DNA of 64,000 nucleotides from positions 62,001-126,000 of the forward strand of contig NZ_QMEJ01000001.1 in the NCBI RefSeq assembly GCF_003390865.1, read 5' to 3'. Below are positions 16,008 to 24,851 of the stretch, piece by piece (positions within the stretch are counted from its first letter, which is position 1; each line of letters begins with the position of its first letter). This stretch comes from Tropicimonas sp. IMCC34011. Lineage in GTDB: Bacteria; Pseudomonadota; Alphaproteobacteria; Rhodobacterales; Rhodobacteraceae. Both the position numbers and the translations under genes were made by a program. The notes beneath the pieces are model-generated. The model was not told the origin of the DNA and did not search any database. It saw only the letters and a list, made by a program, of their open reading frames with translations.

Positions 16008-17312
16008 ATGAGAATATCGAACCTGTTGCTGGGGACGGCCGCGATTGCGGCTGGCTTAGGCGCGGCAGCCTCGGCTGACGAAATCACGGTGGCCACGATC
16101 AATGTCGGCCACATGGTCACCGCGCAGAGGCTGACTGCCGAGTTCGAGGCTGCCCATCCCGACATCAAGGTCAATTGGGTGACGCTCGACGAGGGGACGC
16201 TTCGCCAGAGGATCACGGCCGACATTGCCACCGATGGTGGTCAGTTCGATGTCATGACGATCGGCATGTACGAGGCGCCGATCTGGGCCGAGCGGGGGTG
16301 GCTTCTGCCGCTGGACTTCGATGACGCCTATGACGTCGATGACATCTATGAGCCTATCCGCGCCGGACTCAGCTACGATGGCCAGCTGTACGCAGCGCCG
16401 TTCTACGGCGAAAGCTCGATGGTCATGTATAACCGTGAGCTTGTCGAAGCTGCCGGTTACGACGGGATCGACGACCATGCCAGCTGGCAGGAAATCCGCG
16501 AGATTGCCGCCGCGATCACGGATCGGGAGGCCGGGTTCTATGGCATCTGCCTGCGCGGCAAGCCCGGCTGGGGCGAGAACATGGCCCTCATCGGCACCAT
16601 GGCGAACTCGTTCGGAGGCAGCTACTTCAACGACGACTGGACGCCCGCATTCGAAACGCAGCCATGGCGGGATGCGGTCCAGATCTACGTCGACATGATG
16701 AACGAGTCGGGCCCTCCGGGCGCGGAGTCCAATTCGTTCGGAGAGAGCCTGGCTCTCATGAACGAGGGGCGCTGCGGGATCTGGATCGACGCCACGATTG
16801 GCGCGTCTCTCATGACCGATCCGACGGAATCCAGGGTTGCAGGCAAGGTCGGTTTCGCCCAGGCGCCTAACGGCGGCACCGAGAACGGATCGAACTGGCT
16901 CTGGGCCTGGGCCCTTGCCGTGCCCGCCGGTACCGACAGTGCCGAGGACGCAACGACGTTCATCGAATGGCTGACCTCGAAGGATTACATTCGCCTTGTG
17001 GGGGAGACGGAAGGCTGGGCCCAGGTGCCGACCGGTAGCCGGGAGTCCACCTACGACATTCCCGAATTCATGGAGGCGACGAGCTTTGCCGATGCCGAGC
17101 TCGAGGCAATCCTGACCGCCCGCCCGGAGATTGGCCCGAACAAGCCTTACGTCGGGGTCCAGTTCGCCGCCATTCCCGAGTTTCAGGCCATCGGAAATGC
17201 CGTCGGTCAGCAAATGACTGCCGCTCTCTCCGGTGAGCTGACAGTTGATGAGGCTTTGGCCAATTCTCAGGAAATTGCGGATCGGGAGATGCGCAGAGCT
17301 GGGTACTACTGA
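16008..17312 (+). CDS. Polyol/sugar ABC transporter substrate-binding protein (SmoE-like)
   Basis: 434-residue periplasmic protein of the sorbitol/mannitol-binding (SmoE) type within the family 1 solute-binding proteins. A signal peptide ends near AAASA (residue about 24). The mature N-terminus ITVATINVGHMV and the stretch NWVTLDEGTLRQRITADIATDGGQ closely follow SmoE-type proteins, as does GQFDVMTIGMYEAP. ATG 16008 has a strong site (GGAGGAG, seven bases upstream); the frame open from 15942 adds a basic stretch without signal-peptide character. A strong hairpin follows the stop. The ligand is presumably a sugar alcohol or related compound. Confidence 0.88.
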   Translation: MRISNLLLGTAAIAAGLGAAASADEITVATINVGHMVTAQRLTAEFEAAHPDIKVNWVTLDEGTLRQRITADIATDGGQFDVMTIGMYEAPIWAERGWLLPLDFDDAYDVDDIYEPIRAGLSYDGQLYAAPFYGESSMVMYNRELVEAAGYDGIDDHASWQEIREIAAAITDREAGFYGICLRGKPGWGENMALIGTMANSFGGSYFNDDWTPAFETQPWRDAVQIYVDMMNESGPPGAESNSFGESLALMNEGRCGIWIDATIGASLMTDPTESRVAGKVGFAQAPNGGTENGSNWLWAWALAVPAGTDSAEDATTFIEWLTSKDYIRLVGETEGWAQVPTGSRESTYDIPEFMEATSFADAELEAILTARPEIGPNKPYVGVQFAAIPEFQAIGNAVGQQMTAALSGELTVDEALANSQEIADREMRRAGYY

Positions 17313-17323
17313 CCGCCTCATCG

Positions 17324-17364
17324 CTCCGCAGGGCCACCGCCTCCCAAGGTGGCCTTGCGGAGCA
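17324..17364 (+). other. Strong intercistronic stem-loop after the SBP gene
   Basis: Arms 17324-17339 and 17349-17364 (GCTCCGCAGGGCCACC and its partner) can form a 16-bp RNA stem with a single G-U pair and a nine-base loop. No U-run follows. It lies between the binding-protein gene and the first permease gene, the usual place for mRNA-stabilising or partially terminating hairpins that raise SBP expression over that of membrane subunits. Confidence 0.7.
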
Positions 17365-17408
17365 CTTTCTGAATGCTTGCCGTCGCGATCAGAGCGGGAC
17401 AGCAGGGC

Positions 17409-18281
17409 ATGGGGTCTTCGATGAATCAAACGCTATCGAGATGGCTTCAAGCGCCGTCCATCGTTCTACTTTTTATTTGGATGATCGTGCCAGCGGGCAT
17501 GACCGTCTATTTCTCTTTCATCAACTATCGATTGCTTTCGCCGGAGCAGGGCGGCTTTGCGGGCTGGTCGAATTATGAGTTCTTCTACACCGATCGCGAT
17601 TTCTGGCCGGCGATCTTCAACACACTGCTGATGGTCGGTCTCGTGCTGGTGATCACCATCGTACTGGGCCTGGCTTTGGCTGTTCTTCTTGATCGCCGGT
17701 TCAGGGGGCGCAACATCGCCCGGCTGCTGCTCATCTCCCCGTTCTTCATCATGCCAACAGTGAACGCATTGATTTGGAAGACGATGATGATGAACCCGAT
17801 CTACGGTATCCTTTCCGTCGTCTGGAGGTTCTTCGGTGCCGAGCCGATCGACTGGTTGAGCCAGTTTCCGCTCCTGTCGATCGTCATCATCATCAGCTGG
17901 CAGTGGACGCCGTTCGCCTTCCTGATCTTCATGACTGCATTGCAGAGCCAGGACCATGAGCAAAAGGAAGCGGCAACGCTCGACGGCGCCGGATTCTGGG
18001 CGCAGCTGTGGCATCTGACGCTGCCGCATCTCGCGCGGCCCATAGCCGTCGTGGTGCTAATCCAGTCGATCTTTCACCTTTCGATCTTCGCAGAGATCTT
18101 CGTCACCACAGGGGGCGGCCCGGGCAATCAGTCGACCAACCTGGCGTTCCTGATCTACAGGCAGGCCTTTTTCGGCTTTGACGTTGGTGTCGCGGCAGCG
18201 GGCGGGATCATCGCGATCATCCTCGCCAATATCGTTGCCTATCTCCTGATCCGTGTAATCGGCAAGAACCTGACGGTGTAG
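17409..18281 (+). CDS. Polyol/sugar ABC transporter permease (SmoF/MalF-like)
   Basis: Inner-membrane permease of about 290 residues with six hydrophobic segments. It resembles SmoF: an SIVLLFIWMIVPAGMTVYFSF first helix, a NTLLMVGLVLVITIVLGLALAVLLDRRF stretch after the first periplasmic loop, and the EAA loop KEAATLDGAGFWAQLWHLTLPHL. The start is uncertain: ATG 17409 and ATG 17421 are both possible (GGGG precedes 17421), and the frame is open from 17373. Four bases separate it from the second permease. Confidence 0.87.
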   Translation: MGSSMNQTLSRWLQAPSIVLLFIWMIVPAGMTVYFSFINYRLLSPEQGGFAGWSNYEFFYTDRDFWPAIFNTLLMVGLVLVITIVLGLALAVLLDRRFRGRNIARLLLISPFFIMPTVNALIWKTMMMNPIYGILSVVWRFFGAEPIDWLSQFPLLSIVIIISWQWTPFAFLIFMTALQSQDHEQKEAATLDGAGFWAQLWHLTLPHLARPIAVVVLIQSIFHLSIFAEIFVTTGGGPGNQSTNLAFLIYRQAFFGFDVGVAAAGGIIAIILANIVAYLLIRVIGKNLTV

Positions 18282-18284
18282 GCA

Positions 18285-19121
18285 ATGATCATAACTGACA
18301 AACAGAAACAGACGTTGACGCACAATCTTGCCGTTGCGACGGCTTGGATCGTAGCGCTTCTTTTCTTCTTTCCGATCTTCTGGATGATCCTGACCAGCTT
18401 CAAGACCGAGCAGCAGGCGATCTCTATTCCGCCCCTTCTGGTATTCGAGCCGACCCTGGACAATTACCGCGTTGTTCACGAGCGATCCGACATCGCCGGA
18501 TATGCATGGAATTCCATCATTACGAGCTTCGGCGGAACGGTACTGGCCCTGCTCATATCCATTCCTGCCGCCTACGCGATGGCGTTCCGACCGGGCCGAT
18601 ACACGAAAGGGATCCTGCTGTGGATGCTTTCGACCAAGATGATGCCCGCGGTCGGCGTGCTGATGCCAATTTACCTGCTCTGCAAGCGTTTCGATCTGCT
18701 CGATACGACCGGGGTTCTCATCGTCATCTTTGCGATGATGAACCTGCCGATCATCATGATGATGCTGTTCAACTTCTTCCGCGAGATTCCGAAAGAAATT
18801 CTCGAGGCCAGTCGAATGGACGGCGCGTCAACCCTTGTCGAAATTACCAGAATCGTGATGCCGCTTGCGTGGGGAGGCATCGCTTCGACGGCGCTGCTGT
18901 CGGTCGTCCTGATGTGGAACGAGGCCTTCTGGTCGATCAACCTCACCGCGAACAATGCCGGCACACTCGTCTCGCTTGTCGCGAGTTTCTCCAATCCCCA
19001 AGGCCTATTCTGGGCAAAGGTGTCTGCCGTCTCGACCCTCGCGTGTGCGCCGATCGTTGTATTCGGATGGATGACGCAGAAGCAGTTGGTGCAGGGCCTC
19101 ACATTCGGAGCCGTCAAATAG
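18285..19121 (+). CDS. Polyol/sugar ABC transporter permease (SmoG/MalG-like)
   Basis: 278-residue inner-membrane permease. Features of the MalG class are a FFFPIFWMILTSFKTEQQA first segment, six hydrophobic stretches, and the EAA loop LEASRMDGASTLVEITRIVMPLAWGG. The C-terminus ends QKQLVQGLTFGAVK, the standard MalG-type ending. No ATPase gene follows; the next gene is an SGNH hydrolase. A SmoK/MsiK-type ATPase would have to be supplied from elsewhere in the genome. Confidence 0.88.
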   Translation: MIITDKQKQTLTHNLAVATAWIVALLFFFPIFWMILTSFKTEQQAISIPPLLVFEPTLDNYRVVHERSDIAGYAWNSIITSFGGTVLALLISIPAAYAMAFRPGRYTKGILLWMLSTKMMPAVGVLMPIYLLCKRFDLLDTTGVLIVIFAMMNLPIIMMMLFNFFREIPKEILEASRMDGASTLVEITRIVMPLAWGGIASTALLSVVLMWNEAFWSINLTANNAGTLVSLVASFSNPQGLFWAKVSAVSTLACAPIVVFGWMTQKQLVQGLTFGAVK

Positions 19122-19188
19122 GGAGTGGAGTGATGCTCCAAGTTGAGTGCGATTGCCGTTTGCACATCATTTTCGGGGGACTGCAGGA

Positions 19189-19857
19189 ATGAGCAGAAAA
19201 CTAAGCATTCTGTGCTTTGGTGACTCCAATACCCATGGCACCCCGCCCATGAGGGACGTCTGGGAGCTGGATAGATTTGCTGCCGATATTCGCTGGCCCG
19301 GGGTCGTGCGGCGGCAGTTGGGAGATTGGGCGGACATCATAGAAGAGGCGCAGCCAGGGAGGACGACTGTCTACGACGACCCCGCAGCCGGCGGCGATCG
19401 AAATGGCCTCACTGCCCTGCGCGTCGCTCTGGACTCGCATCGCCCCCTCGATTGCGTCGTCATCATGCTAGGGACGAACGACCTTCACGCACGCCATTCC
19501 GCTGGAGCGTGGATCATCTCCCTCAATCTGGCCCAGCTCATTCAAAAGATCCGGCAAATGCCCTGTGGGCCGACGTCAGATTCCCACCCTGCGATATTAG
19601 TCATTTGCCCGCCTCCAGTCATCGAAACCGGCTTTGCGGCGCAGTCCTTCGTGGGGGCGGAGGTGAAGGCAAAGGATATGCCGAAGCACCTCGCGACAGT
19701 TGCCGAGAAATTCGGTGTTGAGTATCTGAATGCCGGAGATCTCATTTCTGTGGATAGTATCGATGGCATCCATTTTGATGCCGACAGCCATGAGGTTCTA
19801 GGGCTGGCCGTGGCCGAAAAGCTGAAGTCCATCCTGCCTGGCCTCAGGCCTCATTGA
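19189..19857 (+). CDS. SGNH/GDSL-type hydrolase (arylesterase-like), copy 2
   Basis: 222-residue paralogue of the hydrolase at 15074. Block I CFGDSNTHG, the RTTVYDDPAAGGDRNG segment, block III MLGTNDLHA and block V DGIHFDADS are conserved in the same order, and the surrounding text aligns over the full length. There is no signal peptide. ATG 19189 follows a weak purine-rich site; a longer frame starts at 19147. It is 67 bases downstream of the second permease and probably the last gene of the transporter operon. Confidence 0.84.
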   Translation: MSRKLSILCFGDSNTHGTPPMRDVWELDRFAADIRWPGVVRRQLGDWADIIEEAQPGRTTVYDDPAAGGDRNGLTALRVALDSHRPLDCVVIMLGTNDLHARHSAGAWIISLNLAQLIQKIRQMPCGPTSDSHPAILVICPPPVIETGFAAQSFVGAEVKAKDMPKHLATVAEKFGVEYLNAGDLISVDSIDGIHFDADSHEVLGLAVAEKLKSILPGLRPH

Positions 19858-19887
19858 TGTGACCCATCGTCGAAGGCCAAGGGTTAC

Positions 19888-20025
19888 ATGTCTGATCTTT
19901 ACCGGCTGACCGAGGCGCTTATGGCGTTTCTGGAGGTCTGCTTCCCAAGGCCGAACGACAAGCCCAAGGTCCATGACCGGTCCGGCAGGGTAAAGGACTG
20001 GCGGGGTAGGGGGCGGACCTACTAA
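19888..20025 (+). pseudogene. IS5-family transposase N-terminal remnant
   Basis: A 45-codon frame whose first 30 residues follow the N-terminus of IS5-family (IS427-type) transposases: MSDLYRLTEALMAFLE followed by CFPRPNDKPKVHDR, compared with the usual MSDLYWLT-x-x-QMARL-x-PFFPKSHGKPRVDDR. The remaining 15 codons are unrelated and end in TAA. It is a degraded scrap; no catalytic DDE region or terminal inverted repeats are present. Confidence 0.7.
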
Positions 20026-20062
20026 GGCCGCTCTCGCAAGGTCTTGATTGCCCTGTGACACC

Positions 20063-21232
20063 TCACGTGAGGTCTTTGCGGGAATCGAAAATCGTGAAGG
20101 GCTGTATGGCGTCGAGGTCTATATCGGCGCCGATGCCGGGAGAACGCGGAATTTCCAGCCTGCCATTCGCAACGGCTTTTTCCGGCGGATTTCTCAGGAC
20201 CTGAACGAAACTGTTGTGGTCCGAGAAATAGGGATAAAGCTCCAACGGCATGGACATAGCCGACGTGGCCGCGACCTGAAGCGAGGCCGCGGTCAGGAGC
20301 GAACTGGCGCAGTTATGGGCCGAGACGCGGACGTTATATGTTTCCGCCATTGCCGCGATCTGAACAAACTCGAATATCCCGCCGCAATTGCCTACATCGG
20401 GCATGACGACATCCACGCCCCCTGTGTCCAGCAGGTTGCGAAAGCCGTGCCGCGTGTAGATCCGCTCTCCTGCGGCGACCGGAACAGGCCAGCGGCCGCG
20501 GTTGGTGCGCAAGCCGTTGAAGTCGAATGGGTCGAACGGTTCCTCAACCCAAATCAGGTCCAGCTCGGCACAGACATCCATGAAGCGGATGAGCTGGTCG
20601 TTGTTGAGGCCGCCAGACAGGTCCAGCATCAGGCCGATGTCGGGTCCGACAACCTTTCGCAGGGTCCGCACACGGTCGATGGCGCGCTTGAAGGCGCCGT
20701 CCTCTAGGTGCCGGCGCTGGACGTGGCGAAGACTGACGCCATTGACCTCATGCGCCAGTGGATAGCACTTCAGAAGGCGATACCCATCCTTGAGCGGCCG
20801 TTCCGCCGATTCTGCCCAGCCGATGACATCGTTGTGCGATGTGCTCCAGCCATTCGCATACACGTCAATGACGTCGTTGAATTTGCCCCCGAACAACTCG
20901 TAGACCGGCACGCCGAGGGACTTCGCCTTGATGTCCCACAGCGCCTGATCGATCGCGCTGAGCGCCGCGAAGACGATTGCGCCACCGCCCTTCGTCCAGA
21001 AGGAATTGTCGTAGATTTCGTGCCAGACATGGCGCGGATAGGTGGCGTCGGCGCCGATGACGATTGGAGCGAGGTCAGACAACATTCCGGCAGCGGCGCG
21101 CGCGCCGACACCATAAGCGACCCCGGCCTCTCCATAGCCACGGATGCCGTCGCGTGTCTCGAGCTCAACGATGACAGGGTGCAAGGCACCGCCGCTGATG
21201 TTGAAGACGCGCATGTTCTGGATGATCAGCAT
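20063..21232 (-). CDS. Mandelate racemase/muconate lactonizing enzyme family protein (enolase superfamily)
   Basis: 389-residue enolase-superfamily enzyme. The capping domain spans about residues 1-120 (GDGIRGYGEAG-type segment); the barrel has metal ligands in LMLDLSGGL (Asp), VEEPFDPFD (Glu) and VAAGERIYTRHG (Glu). An Asp in MPDVGNCGG and a His in VSAHNCASS give the His-Asp dyad of the mandelate-racemase subgroup, so an acid-sugar dehydratase or epimerase is more likely than a muconate cycloisomerase. The usual KxK reads LKCYP, with only the first lysine. It is the last gene of a minus-strand operon encoding an amino-acid-type ABC importer, 143 bases after the ATPase gene. Confidence 0.85.
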   Translation of the reverse strand: MLIIQNMRVFNISGGALHPVIVELETRDGIRGYGEAGVAYGVGARAAAGMLSDLAPIVIGADATYPRHVWHEIYDNSFWTKGGGAIVFAALSAIDQALWDIKAKSLGVPVYELFGGKFNDVIDVYANGWSTSHNDVIGWAESAERPLKDGYRLLKCYPLAHEVNGVSLRHVQRRHLEDGAFKRAIDRVRTLRKVVGPDIGLMLDLSGGLNNDQLIRFMDVCAELDLIWVEEPFDPFDFNGLRTNRGRWPVPVAAGERIYTRHGFRNLLDTGGVDVVMPDVGNCGGIFEFVQIAAMAETYNVRVSAHNCASSLLTAASLQVAATSAMSMPLELYPYFSDHNSFVQVLRNPPEKAVANGRLEIPRSPGIGADIDLDAIQPFTIFDSRKDLT

Positions 21233-21375
21233 CGAATGTTCTCTCGCTTGACTGAACTTGGGTATAGTGACGCATCCCTTTCCCCAACTCGCGACCGAGC
21301 GGCCGCGCCCACCGCAAGGCGGTCGGCGCAGGTAGGGATGGTGATCGGCGTTGAATGAAGGGTCGGGCGCGGCCC

Positions 21376-22164
21376 CTAGTGGGTGAGGATGCGCTGAAGG
21401 AAAGAGGATAGCCGTTCGGTCTTTGGCTGCCGGAACAGTTCGGCTGGCGGCCCTTCCTCGGCGATGCGGCCATCGTCCATGAACACCACGCGATCAGCGA
21501 TCCTTTCGGCGAAACCCATCTCGTGGGTGACGCAGACCATGGTCATGCCCGACGCGGCGAGCTCGGTCATAGTGTCCAGCACCTCCGAGATCATCTCGGG
21601 ATCGAGGGCAGAGGTGGGTTCATCGAACAGCATGATATGCGGCTCCATGCACAGCGCCCGCGCAATTGCCGCACGCTGTTGCTGCCCGCCGGACAGCTGG
21701 GAGGGATATTTCTTGGCCTGCTCGCCGATCCTGACCCGCGACAGGTATTCCATCGCCCGTTCCGAAGCCTCCTTGCGGATCAGTTTGCGCGATTCCATCG
21801 GCGCCAGCATGCAGTTCTCGAGGATCGTCAGATGCGGGAACAGGTTGAAGGACTGGAATACCATCCCGACCTCGCGCCGGATTCCCCGCAGGCTGCGATC
21901 GACAAGTTCGACCCCCTCAATCTCGATCGTACCGCCCTGGTGCCGCTCAAGGCCATTGATGCAGCGAATGAGAGTAGATTTGCCCGATCCCGATGGACCG
22001 CAGACAACCACCTTCTCGCCGCGTCTCACGGTCATCGAGATGTCTTTCAGCGCGTGATGGCTGCCGAACCACTTTTGAACGTCCCTTATTTCTATTACCG
22101 GATCGCCGTAGCTGGCAGTGACGTCCGCCTTCGAGGCCGTCGATGTCGAGAGTGCTTGATTCAT
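21376..22164 (-). CDS. Polar amino acid ABC transporter ATP-binding protein (GlnQ/HisP-like)
   Basis: 262-residue ATPase. A 25-residue lead-in is followed by [12 protein letters not shown], Walker [16 protein letters not shown], the signature [15 protein letters not shown], and Walker [14 protein letters not shown] with the switch VTHEMGFA. This is the GlnQ/HisP pattern. The start overlaps the upstream GntR gene stop by four bases, showing that regulator and transporter are co-translated. It energises the single permease and binding protein encoded upstream in the same operon. Confidence 0.92.
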   Translation of the reverse strand: MNQALSTSTASKADVTASYGDPVIEIRDVQKWFGSHHALKDISMTVRRGEKVVVCGPSGSGKSTLIRCINGLERHQGGTIEIEGVELVDRSLRGIRREVGMVFQSFNLFPHLTILENCMLAPMESRKLIRKEASERAMEYLSRVRIGEQAKKYPSQLSGGQQQRAAIARALCMEPHIMLFDEPTSALDPEMISEVLDTMTELAASGMTMVCVTHEMGFAERIADRVVFMDDGRIAEEGPPAELFRQPKTERLSSFLQRILTH

Positions 22165-22832
22165 GTCCGGTCGTCCGTTTCCTCGGAGGCGCGCAGGATG
22201 CGGTTTCCCTCGCTCATGCAGTGATCCGCAGAAAGCGTCGCAGCGAGCGTCGGATTCCGGCTCAGGATCGCTTCCACGATCGGGCGGTGATGCTCGATCA
22301 CCGCCTCCTTGTAATTTTCGCTGTATGTCGTGCTCAGGAACAGGCGCACTTGTTGTTCGACCAGCCGGTAGTGATGGGACAGTCGAGAATTCTTCGCAAG
22401 CTCCACGATGCAGCGATGCAGGGCAAAGTCGCGTCGCTTGATTTCATCCAGCCCCACCGCATTGCGCACACCTTCGAACAGCAGTTCTCCGGCCTGTTCG
22501 AGCTGGCGCGCGCCATCCTCGTCCAGCTGCTCCGCGGCAAGGCGGGCGCCTGTCGCCTCGAGCCCGCCACGCATGGTGTAGATCTCCCACATGTCCCTCG
22601 GCTCGAGCGTGATGACCGACCAGCCGGAATAGGGCTTCAGCACGACGAGACCGTCGGAGCTGAGTTGATGAAGCGCGAGACGAACCGTGCCGCGCGAGAC
22701 CTTGAACTGATCAGCGAGTTCGACTTCGGTCAGACGCTCCCCGAGCTTGACGCTGCCGGTCAGGATTGCGTCCCGCAATGCATCGGTAGCCAGTTGCTCG
22801 GCCGGCTGACGCTTGAGTGCAGTCAAAGCCAT
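22161..22832 (-). CDS. GntR-family (FCD-type) transcriptional regulator inside the ABC operon
   Basis: 223-residue regulator with a GntR winged helix ([38 protein letters not shown], residues about 37-75) and an FCD effector domain. Unusually it lies inside the operon, 49 bases after the permease gene and overlapping the ATPase gene by four bases. It is probably the local regulator responding to the transported compound and also regulating itself through the operon promoter upstream of the binding-protein gene. Confidence 0.88.
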   Translation of the reverse strand: MALTALKRQPAEQLATDALRDAILTGSVKLGERLTEVELADQFKVSRGTVRLALHQLSSDGLVVLKPYSGWSVITLEPRDMWEIYTMRGGLEATGARLAAEQLDEDGARQLEQAGELLFEGVRNAVGLDEIKRRDFALHRCIVELAKNSRLSHHYRLVEQQVRLFLSTTYSENYKEAVIEHHRPIVEAILSRNPTLAATLSADHCMSEGNRILRASEETDDRT

Positions 22833-22881
22833 TGTGAAATCCTTAGTATTGCTCTGAAGCTTGACGATGAAAGCTGCCGTG

Positions 22882-23571
22882 TCAGGTGCCGAAAAGGCTT
22901 CCCCTTCCGCGGGCGAAACGACGTTCTATGGCCTTCTGGATCAGCCCGTATCCGTTGGCGAGAATGATGTACCAGATTGCCACGACGGCGATGACTTCGA
23001 AGTACCGGAAATTGACGGAAAAGATGTTCGTGCCGGTCGCGAATATTTCGGGGATGGCAATCGCGAAGAGAAGCGAGGTGTTCTTGATCATGTTGATCAC
23101 CTGGTTCCCCGTCGGTGGAATTGCGATCCTGATCGCCTGTGGCAGGATCACCCTGCGCATCGTGGAGTAGTAGCTCAGGCTCAGCGCCTGTGACGCCTCG
23201 CGTTGCCCCCGCTCGACCGCCGTGATGCCGGAGCGCACGATTTCCGTCATGTACGCGCCCTCGTTGATGGCCAGCGCGATGATGCCGGCCACGAAGGGGG
23301 GCGGGTTGATCGCCCCCCCCGTCAGTGCAGGAACGCCGTTGTACCAGAATATGATCTGGACGAGAACTGGTATGCCCCGGATAAGGGCCACGTATCCCCT
23401 GATGACATGCTTCAGCGGCCCAATGGCTGATGTCATGATGATGCCCCCGATCGCACCCAGTGCGATCCCGATCGTCATTGAGACGGCGACCATCCAGACG
23501 ACGATCCAGGCGGGATGCAGGAACCTCGTCGATAGCAGGAGGTTCCAGAAGTAGTCGGCATCAAAGTTCAT
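22882..23571 (-). CDS. Polar amino acid ABC transporter permease (HisM/GlnP-like)
   Basis: 229-residue inner-membrane permease with about five hydrophobic segments. Class motifs are YVALIRGIPVLVQIIFWY, NEGAYMTEIVRSGITAVERGQREASQALSLSY (the EAA-type loop), and PPTGNQVINMIKNTSLLFAIAI. Only one permease is encoded, so the transporter probably uses a homodimer, as GlnP-type systems do. It lies 36 bases downstream of the binding-protein gene. Confidence 0.92.
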   Translation of the reverse strand: MNFDADYFWNLLLSTRFLHPAWIVVWMVAVSMTIGIALGAIGGIIMTSAIGPLKHVIRGYVALIRGIPVLVQIIFWYNGVPALTGGAINPPPFVAGIIALAINEGAYMTEIVRSGITAVERGQREASQALSLSYYSTMRRVILPQAIRIAIPPTGNQVINMIKNTSLLFAIAIPEIFATGTNIFSVNFRYFEVIAVVAIWYIILANGYGLIQKAIERRFARGRGSLFGT

Positions 23572-23607
23572 GACGCTTCAGCCCTTTTCACTTGTTCAGA
23601 CGACGAT

Positions 23608-24450
23608 TCAGTCGTTCGTCACCCGAATGTCGCCATCGCCGAGGTTCCACTTCTCCAGCATCTCGTCGTAGGCGCCGCTTTCGAGCACCGCGTCGAACGC
23701 CGAACTGATCGCGTCGAACATCTCTTCCTCGCCCTGGCGGACGACAATGCCGTTGCGGTTGCGTGGCGTGTCAGGTCCCCTGCCGCTCAGCACGGGGCTG
23801 GCCTCGGCGAAATCGTCGGGGCGCAACTGGATTACGTTTGCCGCGATGGGCCAGTCCACGAAAGCGGCCTCGACCGACCCCTTGGCGACCTCGTTCAATG
23901 CTTCGATCTGGTTGGAGAAGACGCGAATCTCCATCGGTTGATCGGCCGCGCATTCGCTCTGCACCTGCTCCAGCGCGACCATCTGCGTCGAGCCCGCCGT
24001 CACGGCTGTGGGGTGACCGCAAACTTCCTGCTCGTTCTCGAAGCGAAGCTCGCTGCCCGCCGCTGCGACAAGGCGAAGACCACCCTTGAAGACGGGAACG
24101 AAATCGAACGTCTCCTCACGCTGCGGCGTGATGCCGACCCGCGCCGCGACCACATCGAAGCGTTTGGCGACCAAGCCGGGAAACAGCCCCTGGAACGTCA
24201 GATCAACGAATTCGGGCTCGAGGCACATTTGCTCGGCAATCGCCGTCATGAGTTCGGGCTCGAAACCGGCGGGGGCATTGTCTTCGACAAATCCCATGGG
24301 AACCCCCGTCAGTGATGTGCCCACGGTAAGGACACCAGGTGTCACCAATGTGCTCGGAGCCGGCAGGCACTCTGCGGCAGCCGCCGATCCCGATACGGCG
24401 AGGAGCAAGCCACCCAAAGCGGCTGCGTCGATGCGAAGTTTCAATGTCAA
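23608..24450 (-). CDS. Polar amino acid-type ABC transporter substrate-binding protein
   Basis: Periplasmic binding protein of the family 3 class, 280 residues from a TTG start at 24450. That codon is preceded by AGGAAGGA with seven-base spacing and begins a signal peptide (LKLRIDAAALGGLLLAVSGSAAAAE); the frame is open further upstream to 24582, but those codons are not protein-like. The core contains LTVGTSLTGVPMGFVEDN, GFEPELMTAIAEQM and a GLFPGLVAKRFDVVAARVGITPQRE stretch typical of GlnH/HisJ proteins. It is the first gene of the minus-strand operon. The ligand is unknown; the enolase-superfamily gene in the operon suggests an unusual acid. Confidence 0.87.
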   Translation of the reverse strand: MTLKLRIDAAALGGLLLAVSGSAAAAECLPAPSTLVTPGVLTVGTSLTGVPMGFVEDNAPAGFEPELMTAIAEQMCLEPEFVDLTFQGLFPGLVAKRFDVVAARVGITPQREETFDFVPVFKGGLRLVAAAGSELRFENEQEVCGHPTAVTAGSTQMVALEQVQSECAADQPMEIRVFSNQIEALNEVAKGSVEAAFVDWPIAANVIQLRPDDFAEASPVLSGRGPDTPRNRNGIVVRQGEEEMFDAISSAFDAVLESGAYDEMLEKWNLGDGDIRVTND

Positions 24451-24551
24451 ACCAGTATCCTTCCTGAAGATGCGCAACCGAGGATCCGTGATGCGAGACG
24501 CACAGATCCCGGAGGGCGATTTTGTTTTTTGCCGATTGTCACCAATCAGTA

Positions 24552-24582
24552 ATAAGACAGCAGACGGCGAACTTTCTGTCAA
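24552..24582 (-). promoter_or_regulatory. Possible promoter of the amino-acid ABC operon
   Basis: On the minus strand a perfect -35 hexamer TTGACA (24582-24577) is followed after 19 bases by TCTTAT (24557-24552), a weak -10. It lies about 100 bases upstream of the TTG start in an A/T-richer stretch. The wide spacing keeps confidence low. Confidence 0.3.
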
Positions 24583-24851
24583 GCGTTCGAGCTCTTCGCG
24601 AAAGAAACCGTCATTAATAACTGTAGATTCGACGTTTTTTTCGCCACCGGGCGAGCCGGCAGATCGGGCAGCTGTCGATCCACCGATTCTCTGGGGTGCG
24701 GCCCGCGCTATCGCGAGGCGTTAGATGTCTCCCTATCCCAGCGGTTCTTCGGTGCCGGGTATCGCTTGGTCTGAGGCATCTGCACCGGGGAGGGGATATC
24801 CCGCTCGCCCACCTCCGCAACCGGCGTGCCCGGGTAGTCCCGCAGATGTCG

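Noticed and set aside
24451-24582. Longer N-terminus for the amino-acid SBP starting at 24582
   Set aside because: The first codons coincide with a TTGACA box and lack signal-peptide character; a good SD precedes TTG 24450.
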